This document shows, in pieces, positions 27,818 to 36,606 of a DNA stretch of 38,274 nt (positions are counted from its first letter, which is position 1; every line of letters starts with the position of its first letter). The position numbers were made by a program, and so were the translations under genes. The notes under the pieces are model-generated. The model saw only the letters and a list, made by a program, of their open reading frames with translations, was not told the origin of the DNA and ran no database searches. Origin of the DNA: Novosphingobium sp. (GTDB lineage Bacteria; Pseudomonadota; Alphaproteobacteria; Sphingomonadales; Sphingomonadaceae); contig JABFRE010000093.1 of assembly GCA_013141325.1 (NCBI GenBank), positions 1-38,274 of the forward strand, given 5' to 3'.

Positions 27818-28947
27818 GCTGGCGCGACCCCTCGGCCGTTCGCCGTGCAGCCGCGATTCGCACCAAGGAATGGGCCCAGGTCTGGCGCGATCCGTCAACC
27901 TTCGGGCTGGTGGTGCTGATGCCGCTGATCCTGATGGTGCTGTTCGGCAATGCAGTCAGCCTCGACGTTCGGGGAACGCGCCTGGGGATCGTAGATCAGG
28001 ACCACACCGCTGCTTCGCGCGCGTTGGTCGATAGTCTGCGCCACAACCGCTATTTTGCCCTGCGCGAAGGGCCGTCGCTGGCGGGGCTGGAGCCGGGGCT
28101 CACGAATGGCACCTTGCGCGGCATTGCGGTGATTCCCGACGGTTTTGAACAGGGAATGGTTCGCCAGCCGCCGCGCGACGTGCAACTGATCACCGACGGG
28201 TCGCAGGTGAATACCGCAACCTTCCTCACCGGGCATCTGCGTGGGGCATTGCGCGATTGGGTTGAGGCGCGCGCGCGTGAGGCGGGGCAGGGGGGCGGGC
28301 CCGTGCTCTCGATCGTCCCGCGCTACAGTTACAATCCGGGACTCGAAAGCCGGTACATGCTGGTCCCCGGAGCGATCGGGATCGTGATGGCGATGATCGG
28401 CAGCCTGTTGACCGCGCTGATCATGGCGCGCGAGTACGAGCGTGGCACTATGGAAGGTCTGCTCTCGACTCCGGTTTCGATCCCGGCGTTGGTGCTGTCC
28501 AAGCTGGCGCCGTACTACGTGTTGGGCCTTGCTTCGACCGGGATATGCGTGCTGGTCGCTGTTTACGGCTATGGTTTGCCGTTCCGGGGCTCGATCTTCG
28601 CGCTGTTCCTGATCGCGTCGGCGTTCCTTGCGGCGGTACTGGGGCAGGGGCTGCTGATATCGGCTGCGACGAAAAACCAGTTCGTCTCGACCCAGTTCGC
28701 GCTGCTGTCCGGTTTCCTGCCGTCACTGCTGCTTTCGGGCTTCCTGTTCGAAATCGATTCGATGCCGCGCGCGATCCAGTGGCTGACTTACATTGTCCCG
28801 GCGCGCTATCTGATCCCGCCGTTGCAGAGCGTGTTCCTCGTGGGTGATGTCTGGTCGCTGTTCGTGCCCAACATCCTGATCCTTTGCGGGTTCGGTGCCT
28901 TTTTCTTCCTGCGGGTAACGCGGGCAATCAAACGGCGGATTGCATGA
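27814..28947 (+). CDS. ABC exporter permease (ABC-2 type, YbhS/YhhJ-like)
   Basis: 377 aa. KEWAQVWRDPSTFGLVVLMPLILMVLFGNAVSLDV, C-terminal TM cluster, SGFLFEIDSMPRAIQWLTYIVPARYLI. ATGA overlap. Confidence 0.92.
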   Translation: MSWRDPSAVRRAAAIRTKEWAQVWRDPSTFGLVVLMPLILMVLFGNAVSLDVRGTRLGIVDQDHTAASRALVDSLRHNRYFALREGPSLAGLEPGLTNGTLRGIAVIPDGFEQGMVRQPPRDVQLITDGSQVNTATFLTGHLRGALRDWVEARAREAGQGGGPVLSIVPRYSYNPGLESRYMLVPGAIGIVMAMIGSLLTALIMAREYERGTMEGLLSTPVSIPALVLSKLAPYYVLGLASTGICVLVAVYGYGLPFRGSIFALFLIASAFLAAVLGQGLLISAATKNQFVSTQFALLSGFLPSLLLSGFLFEIDSMPRAIQWLTYIVPARYLIPPLQSVFLVGDVWSLFVPNILILCGFGAFFFLRVTRAIKRRIA

Positions 28948-30056
28948 GCGGCGCGCTGATCCGGATCGCCGCAATGGCGTTGAAGGAGCTGCGGGTGGTC
29001 CTGCTTGATCGCCGGGTTCTGACCACACTGGTGATCTCTCCGGTGATCCAGCTTATCCTCTTCGGATTTGCAACGACGCTGGAAGTGCGCAACATCGATC
29101 TTGGGATGGTCAACCGCGATACCGGGGTCGCATCCGAGCGCTTCGTCGCCGCAGTTGCCGCGGTTGCCAATGTGCGCTCGATACACCCTTATCCGAACGA
29201 GGCTGCGCTGGTCGAGGCTATTGAACAACGCAAAGTGCTGGGGGGGCTATTGATCCCACCCGATCTGTCGGCCCGTGTCGAGCGGCAGGATCCGGCGGAG
29301 ATAGGACTGCTGCTCGACGGACGTCGGATCAACGCGGCGCAGATCGTATCGGGGTACGTCGGCGAGATCGCCGCGCAGACCGGAGCGACGCTACGTTCCG
29401 ACGGGGCGCCAGCCGCACCGCAGATAGCGGTGCGGCACTGGTACAACGCGAATCTCGAATTCCGCTGGTTCACCCTGCCGGGGATGATCACGCTGATCAC
29501 AACCGTGCTGGTGCTCTCGGTATCGGTCCAGGCGATCGCGCGCGAGCGCGAATCCGGTACCTGGGATGAATTGATGGCCCTGCCGATGCGGCATTGGGAA
29601 ATCCTGGCCGGCAAATGCGTTCCGGCATTCTGTGTCGGGCTGTTCAATGGCGGGCTCTACGTTGCGATCATCCCACTAGTATCGGACGTACCGTTCAATG
29701 GCTCACTGGGGCTGATGTTGCTGGCGATTGCCAGTTTCAGCCTCGCGGTGACGGCGATCGGGCTGTCAATCTCGACACTTGCACAAAACCAGCAGCAAGC
29801 GTTTCTGGGCGGCTTTCTGGTGATCGTGCCGATGATGCTGCTGTCGGGATATGCCAGTCCGGTTGATTCAATGCCCGCGTGGCTGCAACCGGCGGCGCGT
29901 ATTGATCCGCTCAGCCACATGCTGGTTGTCTGCCATGGGCTCTTCCTCAAGGCGATGCCCGCCACGATGGTGTTCGAACAGATTTGGCCGATGCTGGCCG
30001 TAGCCGGCGTAGCGCTAATACTTGCTGTCGGTCTCCTCAAATGGCGAAGCGAATGA
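28944..30056 (+). CDS. ABC exporter permease (ABC-2 type, YbhR-like)
   Basis: 370 aa from MSGALIRIAAMALKELRVVLLDRR. LIPPDLSARVERQDPAEIGLLLDGRRINAAQIVSGYV, ARERESGTWDELMALPMRHWEILAGK. ATGA overlap. Confidence 0.92.
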   Translation: MSGALIRIAAMALKELRVVLLDRRVLTTLVISPVIQLILFGFATTLEVRNIDLGMVNRDTGVASERFVAAVAAVANVRSIHPYPNEAALVEAIEQRKVLGGLLIPPDLSARVERQDPAEIGLLLDGRRINAAQIVSGYVGEIAAQTGATLRSDGAPAAPQIAVRHWYNANLEFRWFTLPGMITLITTVLVLSVSVQAIARERESGTWDELMALPMRHWEILAGKCVPAFCVGLFNGGLYVAIIPLVSDVPFNGSLGLMLLAIASFSLAVTAIGLSISTLAQNQQQAFLGGFLVIVPMMLLSGYASPVDSMPAWLQPAARIDPLSHMLVVCHGLFLKAMPATMVFEQIWPMLAVAGVALILAVGLLKWRSE

Positions 30057-30099
30057 CCGGATTTGGGACTCGGTTCGGCGCAGCGGTGCAAAATTTCCT

Positions 30100-30128
30100 T
30101 TGCCAAGTGACTCGCGCCGCGCTTAGAC
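30100..30128 (+). promoter_or_regulatory. Possible sigma-70 type promoter for the rpfF-like gene
   Basis: TTGCCA-N17-TTAGAC in the 96-bp gap upstream of the 30153 start. Confidence 0.35.
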
Positions 30129-30152
30129 TTCTCGAAAGCAGCCAGTGCAGCA

Positions 30153-31157
30153 ATGTATCGGCACAATAATTGGGTCAAGCTTGAGGGGTTTATGGATCGA
30201 CTTTCTGGCGATCTCGCAGGGCATGACGGATCCCGGGAAGCCGAGGGCGCCATTGCAATCCCCTTTGCGCAAAGCAGCGACGAGCTGTTTGTTCAAGCGC
30301 AGCGGCGTTTGTCTGTACCGGACGAGTTGTTCGCGCTCAGCGAACTCGACGTCTTCTATGACGAGCGCGCCGAGGCATTGTGGACTTATATGCGGCCGAC
30401 CGGAAGGCCCAGTTTTACGCCGCCAATGCTCGGTGATTTCGTCAATTGGCAGCGCCTGATCGGCGCCCACTTTGGTCCGGACCATGTCCCGCTCAAATAC
30501 CTGATCCTCGGCAGCCGGTCGCCTGGCGTGTTCTGCTTCGGCGGCGACCTTGAATTGTTCGCCAGCCTGATTCGCGACGGAAACCGCGATGGGCTGGCGG
30601 CCTACGGTTATCGCTGCGTCGAAATTCTCCACCGCAACATGCATGCGCTTGATTTGCCGATGCTGACGATCGGGCTCGTGCAGGGCCAGGCCTTGGGCGG
30701 CGGTTTCGAGGCGCTGCTGTCGTTTGACTATATCATCGCTGAACGCGGTTCGGTGTTCGGGCTGCCCGAGGTCAAGTTCGGGCTGTTTCCGGGCATGGGC
30801 GCCCACGCCATCCTGTCGCGCAAGCTGGGATCGGCATTGGCTGACCGCGTGATCATGGGCGACATCACCTACACTGCCGAACAACTGAACGAAATGGGCC
30901 TGGTTGATCGGGTGGTTGACGCCGGCCAGGGCGAAAGGGCGGTGCGCGATTTCATTGCCAGGGCCGGGCGCCGGCATGCGGGGCTTGTCGGCGCGCGCCG
31001 CGCTGCGCGGCGGTCTGAAAATATCTCGTTGGCAGAACTGCGCGACATCGTGGACCACTGGGCCGATGCCGCGCTGATGCTGCGCGAACAGGATCTCAAG
31101 CTGATGCAGCGGCTGGCCGGTGCTCAGGAAAAGCTTCCCAAGGTCTCCGCCGCCTGA
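30153..31157 (+). CDS. rpfF: RpfF-like DSF (diffusible signal factor) synthase, crotonase superfamily
   Basis: 334 aa. VFCFGGDLELFASLIRDG, VQGQALGGGFEALLSFDYIIAERGSVFGLPEVKFGLFPGMGAHAILSRKL, with both active-site Glu positions in place (GGGFEA, GLPEV). YTAEQLNEMGLVDRVVDAGQG. In-frame alternative start at 30192 has a better RBS (gagggg). Confidence 0.85.
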   Translation: MYRHNNWVKLEGFMDRLSGDLAGHDGSREAEGAIAIPFAQSSDELFVQAQRRLSVPDELFALSELDVFYDERAEALWTYMRPTGRPSFTPPMLGDFVNWQRLIGAHFGPDHVPLKYLILGSRSPGVFCFGGDLELFASLIRDGNRDGLAAYGYRCVEILHRNMHALDLPMLTIGLVQGQALGGGFEALLSFDYIIAERGSVFGLPEVKFGLFPGMGAHAILSRKLGSALADRVIMGDITYTAEQLNEMGLVDRVVDAGQGERAVRDFIARAGRRHAGLVGARRAARRSENISLAELRDIVDHWADAALMLREQDLKLMQRLAGAQEKLPKVSAA

Positions 31158-31159
31158 AA

Positions 31160-31858
31160 TCAGGCCGCGTCGACCATCACGATTTCCGCGTCGTCGAGCG
31201 CTTCGACCGAGAAACCCGACTCACCCGAAATTGCCACGCCGTCGCGCGAAGCCACTTCGTGGCCGTTGATCCGCAACCGCCCGATTGGTGCAACCAGATA
31301 GATATGCCGGGCGGGATCGGCCGCATAGTCCAGCACCGCTCCCGCGCCGAGTGTCGCGGCCAGCACTTTGGCATTGGCCCGGATCGGCAGCGCGGAATCG
31401 CGCTCCCGGTCGCCGCTTGCCACAACTTCCCAGCGACCGGCTCGGTCTCCGCGAGGGAATGCGCGTTGGCCCCACGACGGTTCACCGCCGGTCCGATCCG
31501 GTTGAATCCAGATCTGGAACAGGGTGGTGGTTTCGTCTTCAAGGTTGAACTCGGAATGCTGGATGCCGGTGCCTGCACTCATCACCTGGACGTCGCCCGC
31601 GGCTGTGCGGCCGGCGTTGCCCAGACTGTCGCGATGGCTGATCGCGCCAGTGCGGATGAAAGTGATGATTTCCATGTTGCTGTGTGGGTGGGGAGGGAAT
31701 CCGCTGCGCGGAGCGATTGTGTCATCGTTCCATACCCGGATTGCGCCCCAGCCCATGCGGGCGGGGTCATGATAGCCGGAAAAGCTGAAATGGTGGCGTG
31801 CATCAAGCCAGCCGTGATCGGCGTGCCCAAGGCTGGCGAAGGGCCGAATTTCTATCAT
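31160..31858 (-). CDS. Pirin family protein (YhaK/quercetinase-like bicupin)
   Basis: 232 aa. RHHFSFSGYHDPARMGWGAIRVWNDDTIAPRSGFPPHPHSNMEIITFIRTGAISHRDSLGN; VMSAGTGIQHSEFN. Confidence 0.94.
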   Translation of the reverse strand: MIEIRPFASLGHADHGWLDARHHFSFSGYHDPARMGWGAIRVWNDDTIAPRSGFPPHPHSNMEIITFIRTGAISHRDSLGNAGRTAAGDVQVMSAGTGIQHSEFNLEDETTTLFQIWIQPDRTGGEPSWGQRAFPRGDRAGRWEVVASGDRERDSALPIRANAKVLAATLGAGAVLDYAADPARHIYLVAPIGRLRINGHEVASRDGVAISGESGFSVEALDDAEIVMVDAA

Positions 31859-31963
31859 CGGGATATTCCACCTCGGCGGGGTGTTGCCGCCGGAACGATC
31901 CCAACATCGGAATGCGAGACGAATTGTTCAAGGGATGGGACAGGGTTTGGCCACTCCGCAAGT

Positions 31964-31981
31964 GTAATGTTGTAACATGTC
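31964..31981. promoter_or_regulatory. Candidate Zur operator
   Basis: GTAATGTTGTAACATGTC contains the palindrome ATGTT-GT-AACAT and resembles the alphaproteobacterial Zur box recalled as GTAATGTAATAACATTAC (14/18 by eye). 71 bp upstream of the receptor start. Confidence 0.5.
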
Positions 31982-32052
31982 GGAGAACGCGTTATGGAGT
32001 CGGGAACAGCAGGCCCACCGCCTGGTCCGACTATGGAGTTCCGGTGTTACCC

Positions 32053-34200
32053 ATGAAACGTATTCCGATTGTTTCCGCCGTCGGCCTTTCTCTTGCCGTC
32101 GCATTGCTTTCCCAGCCGGCCCGCGCCGAAGCTCAACCTGCCCAGACCGACGCCGCAGAGGCGGATGCTCAGGATTCGTTCCACGATCACCGCGATGCCG
32201 ATATCGTCGTAACCGCGCCGATGCGCACCTCGCGGCTGGATACCCTATCGGGCGTGGCGGTGCTCAAGGCGGAAGAGCTGACGGCGGCGTTGCGCTCGTC
32301 GATCGGCGATACCTTGCAGCACACTCCGGGCGTAACCTCGACCTCGTTCGGGCCGACTGCATCGCGACCGGTTTTGCGCGGGCTGCAGGGCGAGCGGGTG
32401 CGGCTGCTGACCAACGGGATCGGGTCGATCGACGTTTCAAACACCTCTGCCGATCACGCAGCGGTGGTCAATCCGCTGCTTGCCGAACGGATCGAAGTGC
32501 TGCGCGGGCCGCAGTCGCTGCTCTATGGCTCGTCGGCGATCGGCGGGGTGGTCAATGTGATCGACGGGCGTATCCCCAATCGGATTCCCGACGAGGCTGT
32601 CCACCTTTCGGCCTTGGCCAGCTATGCGAGCGCGGCGCAGGAGCGCAGCCTTTCGGCGGCCGGCGACGTGCCGCTGGGCGGCGGCTGGGTCGTCCACGGT
32701 GATGCCAGCTATTTCAAGAGCGACGACATGCGGATCGGTGGCTATGCCCTGACCCCGGACTTGCGCGCCGAGGCTTTGGCGACCAGTCTGCTGCCGGTCG
32801 ATCCGCTCGATCCGGTTTCAGACGTGGATTTTGCGGCCAATGCGGCGCTGCGCGGGACGCTGCCCAACACCGCCAGCCGCACCTGGAGCGCTGCGGGCGG
32901 GCTGGCCTATATCAACGACAACGGGTCGATCGGGGTCGCCTACAGCCATTTCGACAGCCTCTACGGTGTACCGCTGCGCTTCGCGACCCAGCTTGACCAG
33001 GTGCAGGAAGCGCCGCGGCTGCTGCAGAAGCAGGACCGGATCGACGCGCGGGCCGAGGTGCGGCCCCAGGGATCGCTGATCGACGCGGTGACCTTCCGCT
33101 TCGGCTTTGCCGACTACAGTCACGCCGAGATTGATCCCGAAGGGATCGTGGGAACAACGTTCCTGAACAAGGGCATGGAAGCCCGGTTGGAGCTCAAGCA
33201 GGCCAAACACGGCGGCTGGAGCGGTGTGACCGGGGCGCAGTTTGTTCGCCGCGATTTTGACGTGATCGGCGATGAAGCTTTTCTGCCGCGCAATTCGACC
33301 GGACAGTTCGGACTGTTCACCATGCAGCAGCTCGATACCGGTTCGCTGCGGTTTGAGGCCGGGGCGCGCTGGGAACATGCGCAGCTCGATTCGAAGCCGC
33401 TTCCGGCCCAGCCGCAGTTCATCACCGGATCGCGGCGCTATGACGCGTGGTCTGGTGCGCTGGGTGCCTCGCTGGAACTGGCACCCGAATGGCGGCTGGG
33501 GATCAACCTCTCGCGGACCGAGCGCGCGCCTGCGGGCGAAGAGCTGTTCGCCAACGGCCCGCATGCGGGGACGTCGGCGTTCGAGATCGGCGACCCCGAT
33601 CTGGCCAAGGAGAACGCCTGGAGCGTTGAAGCGATCCTGCGCGGCAAGGGTCCCGGCTATAGCTTTGAGCTGAGCGCCTATCACACCTGGTTCGGCAATT
33701 TCATCTTCGAGCGGCGCACGGGCGCAACCACCGACGGATTGCCGGTGTTCCAGATCAGCCAGTCCGACGCACGGCTCTATGGCTTCGAAGCGGAGGCCAA
33801 GGTCACGCTAGCCCGGTTTGGTGGTTGGACGCTGGAAGCGGACGGCCTCGCCGATTATGTCCACGCCACGATCGCGGGCCATGGTCCGGCGCCCCGCATT
33901 CCCCCGCTGCGGATGCTGGGCGGTCTGGCGCTCGAATCGACGCATTTCGACCTGCGCGGCGAAGTGGAGCATGTGACCGCACAAAACCGGGTCGCTCCGC
34001 TTGAAACGGTCACCCCGGCATACACCATGGTCAACGCCGAACTCGCCTGGCGACCGTGGGGCAACGCCCGTCCGCTCAGCCTGGTGCTGTCAGCCAACAA
34101 CCTTTTCGACGTCAATGCGCGCCGCCATGCCTCGTTCCTGAAGGATTACGCCCCGCTGTCGGGGCGCGATATCCGGATATCGGCGCGTCTGGATATCTAA
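32053..34200 (+). CDS. TonB-dependent receptor, ZnuD-like (predicted zinc uptake)
   Basis: 715 aa from MKRIPIVSAVGLSLAVALLSQPARAEA. TonB-box-like DADIVVTAP, plug LQHTPGVTSTSFGPTASRPVLRGLQGERVRLL, EVLRGPQSLLYGSSAIGGVVNVIDGRIP; barrel segments ERAPAGEELFANGPHAGTSAFEIGDPDLAKE and AYHTWFGNFIFERR; C-terminus RISARLDI. Confidence 0.9.
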   Translation: MKRIPIVSAVGLSLAVALLSQPARAEAQPAQTDAAEADAQDSFHDHRDADIVVTAPMRTSRLDTLSGVAVLKAEELTAALRSSIGDTLQHTPGVTSTSFGPTASRPVLRGLQGERVRLLTNGIGSIDVSNTSADHAAVVNPLLAERIEVLRGPQSLLYGSSAIGGVVNVIDGRIPNRIPDEAVHLSALASYASAAQERSLSAAGDVPLGGGWVVHGDASYFKSDDMRIGGYALTPDLRAEALATSLLPVDPLDPVSDVDFAANAALRGTLPNTASRTWSAAGGLAYINDNGSIGVAYSHFDSLYGVPLRFATQLDQVQEAPRLLQKQDRIDARAEVRPQGSLIDAVTFRFGFADYSHAEIDPEGIVGTTFLNKGMEARLELKQAKHGGWSGVTGAQFVRRDFDVIGDEAFLPRNSTGQFGLFTMQQLDTGSLRFEAGARWEHAQLDSKPLPAQPQFITGSRRYDAWSGALGASLELAPEWRLGINLSRTERAPAGEELFANGPHAGTSAFEIGDPDLAKENAWSVEAILRGKGPGYSFELSAYHTWFGNFIFERRTGATTDGLPVFQISQSDARLYGFEAEAKVTLARFGGWTLEADGLADYVHATIAGHGPAPRIPPLRMLGGLALESTHFDLRGEVEHVTAQNRVAPLETVTPAYTMVNAELAWRPWGNARPLSLVLSANNLFDVNARRHASFLKDYAPLSGRDIRISARLDI

Positions 34201-35309
34201 TCCTCGCCGTGTCCGGCGGCGAGGTAGTCGGCGCTTCGCATTTCCGTGAGGCGGCTGACGGTGCGTTCAAACTCGAAACGGCCGTCGCCCTGCGCATAGA
34301 GATCCTCAGGCTCCGCATCGGCGGTGGCCATCAGCTTGACCTTGTTTTCATAGAGCGCGTCGATCAGCGTCACGAACCGCGCCGCCTCGTTGCGCTGATC
34401 GGGTCCCATGCGCGGAATGCCGACCAGGATGACCGTGTGATAGGTCCGCGCAACGGCCAGGTAGTCCGCGGCGCCCCGCGCCTCGCCGCACAGCCGTTTG
34501 AAGCTGAACACAGCAACGCCCTTCAGGCTCTTGGGAACGTGCAGCACGCGCCCGCCGCCCAGATCGAGATCGGCGGAGGGAACGTGCGCGCTGTCTTCAG
34601 GGGGATAATCGGTCAGCCGGAAGAACGCCTCGCGCACCTGCGCCGTCGCATCATCGCCCAGCGGCGTGTGCCAGGTATCCATGCCCCCCAGCCGCGCGAG
34701 CCGGTAATCGACCGGACCGTTGAGCGCCAAGACGTCAAGATCGCGCTCGATCAGCGCGATGAACGGCAGGAAATGCTCGCGGTTGAGCCCGTCCTTGTAG
34801 AGTTGGGAAGGAGCGCGGTTGGAGGTTGTTACCACCGTCAGGCCGTGGTCGGCGATCAGCGCGGTAAACAGCCGGCTCATAATCATCGCATCGGCGGAAT
34901 TGTTGACCACCATTTCATCGAAGGCCAGCACGCGCAGCCCGTCGGCCAGAACGGCCGCGACCGGCGGGATCGGGTCGCCGCTCTCGCTTTTGCGCGCCTC
35001 GCGCAGGCGGGCGTGCACTTCGATCATGAAGGCATGAAAATGGACCCGGCGCTTTTCGGGAATCGCCAGGCTGTCGTGGAACAGGTCCATCAGCATCGAC
35101 TTGCCCCGCCCGACGCCGCCCCACAAATAGATCCCGCGCGGGGGCAGACTTTTTCGACCCAACAACCTGTTGAACATGCTGCCGTTTGCGGGAGTCTCAA
35201 GCTCATGCTGGAGGCGGTCCAATCGATCGGCCGCCGCGCGTTGTTCCGGATCGGGTCGCAGCTCGCCCGCCGACACCAGTTGGTCGTAGCGCTGGCGAAG
35301 CCGGGTCAT
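34197..35309 (-). CDS. zapE: Cell division protein ZapE (AFG1-like ATPase)
   Basis: 370 aa. GIYLWGGVGRGKSMLMDLFHDSL, RVHFHAFMIEVHARL, LAFDEMVVNNSADAMIMSRLF, VVTTSNRAPSQLYKDGLNREHFLPFI. Confidence 0.94.
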   Translation of the reverse strand: MTRLRQRYDQLVSAGELRPDPEQRAAADRLDRLQHELETPANGSMFNRLLGRKSLPPRGIYLWGGVGRGKSMLMDLFHDSLAIPEKRRVHFHAFMIEVHARLREARKSESGDPIPPVAAVLADGLRVLAFDEMVVNNSADAMIMSRLFTALIADHGLTVVTTSNRAPSQLYKDGLNREHFLPFIALIERDLDVLALNGPVDYRLARLGGMDTWHTPLGDDATAQVREAFFRLTDYPPEDSAHVPSADLDLGGGRVLHVPKSLKGVAVFSFKRLCGEARGAADYLAVARTYHTVILVGIPRMGPDQRNEAARFVTLIDALYENKVKLMATADAEPEDLYAQGDGRFEFERTVSRLTEMRSADYLAAGHGED

Positions 35310-35779
35310 GCGCTGGTCGGCTTGCGGATCGTCCCGGAGAAGGCCGCCACGATTGCGTCTTCGCCCTGTTCCACAATCCCCCGCAGGAACACCAGCCTGC
35401 GGGTTTCCTTCAGCACCTCGGTCACCGCGTCGCAGGGTATCCCCGGCTTGCCCGCGCCGATGAACTGGACGTTGAGATCCAGCGTAACGGCCGTTCCCGC
35501 CTCGATAATTCCCAGCATGCGCGAACAGGCGAACAGGCCGATGTCGATTAGCGCCATCACGGTACCGCCATGGATGTTGTTGCCAAGGTTGGTGTGGCGG
35601 TGTTCCGGGAACATCCGCAACCGCGCCTTGCCGTCCGGATCGGCGCGTACCAGCAGCTTGGGAAACATCCAGCTGTTGAACCGTGTGGAATCGCTCAGCT
35701 GCCAGGTATACCAGCCCGGATTCTCGGGATCGGGCTCGCTGCGAAAACCCCGGTCGTCGCCGTTGGCGCCCTCGCTCAA
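35306..35779 (-). CDS. PaaI-family thioesterase (hotdog fold)
   Basis: 157 aa. [43 protein letters not shown]. 4-bp overlaps on both sides. Confidence 0.88.
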   Translation of the reverse strand: MSEGANGDDRGFRSEPDPENPGWYTWQLSDSTRFNSWMFPKLLVRADPDGKARLRMFPEHRHTNLGNNIHGGTVMALIDIGLFACSRMLGIIEAGTAVTLDLNVQFIGAGKPGIPCDAVTEVLKETRRLVFLRGIVEQGEDAIVAAFSGTIRKPTSA

Positions 35780-36558
35780 ACGTGCCGCTCCGCCTGCATC
35801 TTCTTGATCTCGGCGATCGCGCGCGCCGGGCTGAGGCCCTTGGGGCAGACGTTGGCGCAGTTCATGATCGTGTGGCAGCGGTAGAGCCGGAAGGGATCTT
35901 CCAGTTCGTCCAGCCGTTCACCCGTCATCTCGTCGCGGCTGTCGGCCAGCCAGCGGTAGGCCTGAAGCAGGATCGCGGGGCCAAGGAACTTGTCGCTGTT
36001 CCACCAATAGCTGGGGCACGAGGTGGAGCAGCACGCGCACAGGATGCATTCGTAGAGGCCGTCCAGCTTCTCGCGTTGTTCGGGCGATTGCAGCCGCTCT
36101 TTGCCGGACGGCGTGGTGCTTACGGTTTGCAGCCAGGGCCGGATCGAGGCGTACTGCGCGTAGAAGTGCGTGAAATCCGGGACCAGATCCTTGACCACTT
36201 CCATGTGCGGCAGCGGGGTGATGCGAATATCGCCCTTCAGGTCTTCGATCGCGGTGGTGCAGGCCAGGCCGTTACGCCCGTTCATGTTCATCGCGCAGGA
36301 TCCGCAGATCCCTTCGCGGCACGAACGGCGGAAGGTCAGGGTCGGGTCCGTTTCGGACTTCATCTTGATCAGCGCGTCGAGCACCATCGGCCCGCAGGTG
36401 TCGAGATCGATCTCGAAGGTGTCATAGCGCGGGTTCTCACCCGAGTCCGGATCGTAGCGATACACCGTGAATGTCTTCACGCGAGCGGCACCGGTGGCAG
36501 GATGGCGCCGCCCCTTGCCCGAGATCTTGCTGTTTGCGGGAAGAGTGAAGGTCGCCAT
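35776..36558 (-). CDS. sdhB: Succinate dehydrogenase iron-sulfur subunit
   Basis: 260 aa. 2Fe-2[23 protein letters not shown], 4Fe-4[18 protein letters not shown], 3Fe-4[18 protein letters not shown]. Confidence 0.97.
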   Translation of the reverse strand: MATFTLPANSKISGKGRRHPATGAARVKTFTVYRYDPDSGENPRYDTFEIDLDTCGPMVLDALIKMKSETDPTLTFRRSCREGICGSCAMNMNGRNGLACTTAIEDLKGDIRITPLPHMEVVKDLVPDFTHFYAQYASIRPWLQTVSTTPSGKERLQSPEQREKLDGLYECILCACCSTSCPSYWWNSDKFLGPAILLQAYRWLADSRDEMTGERLDELEDPFRLYRCHTIMNCANVCPKGLSPARAIAEIKKMQAERHV

Positions 36559-36606
36559 GTCGATCCCTGTCTTGCTGCTGGCCGGTGAGCCGCCTTGCGG
36601 CCCTCT

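Noticed and set aside
31798-32052. N-terminal extension of the TonB receptor ORF to 31798
   Set aside because: It would overlap the pirin gene and cover the promoter/Zur-like site. A signal peptide starts cleanly at 32053.
34056-35807. 583-aa forward ORF opposite zapE and the thioesterase
   Set aside because: Antisense shadow; the reverse-strand genes carry diagnostic Walker and hotdog motifs, and the forward translation has no domain pattern.
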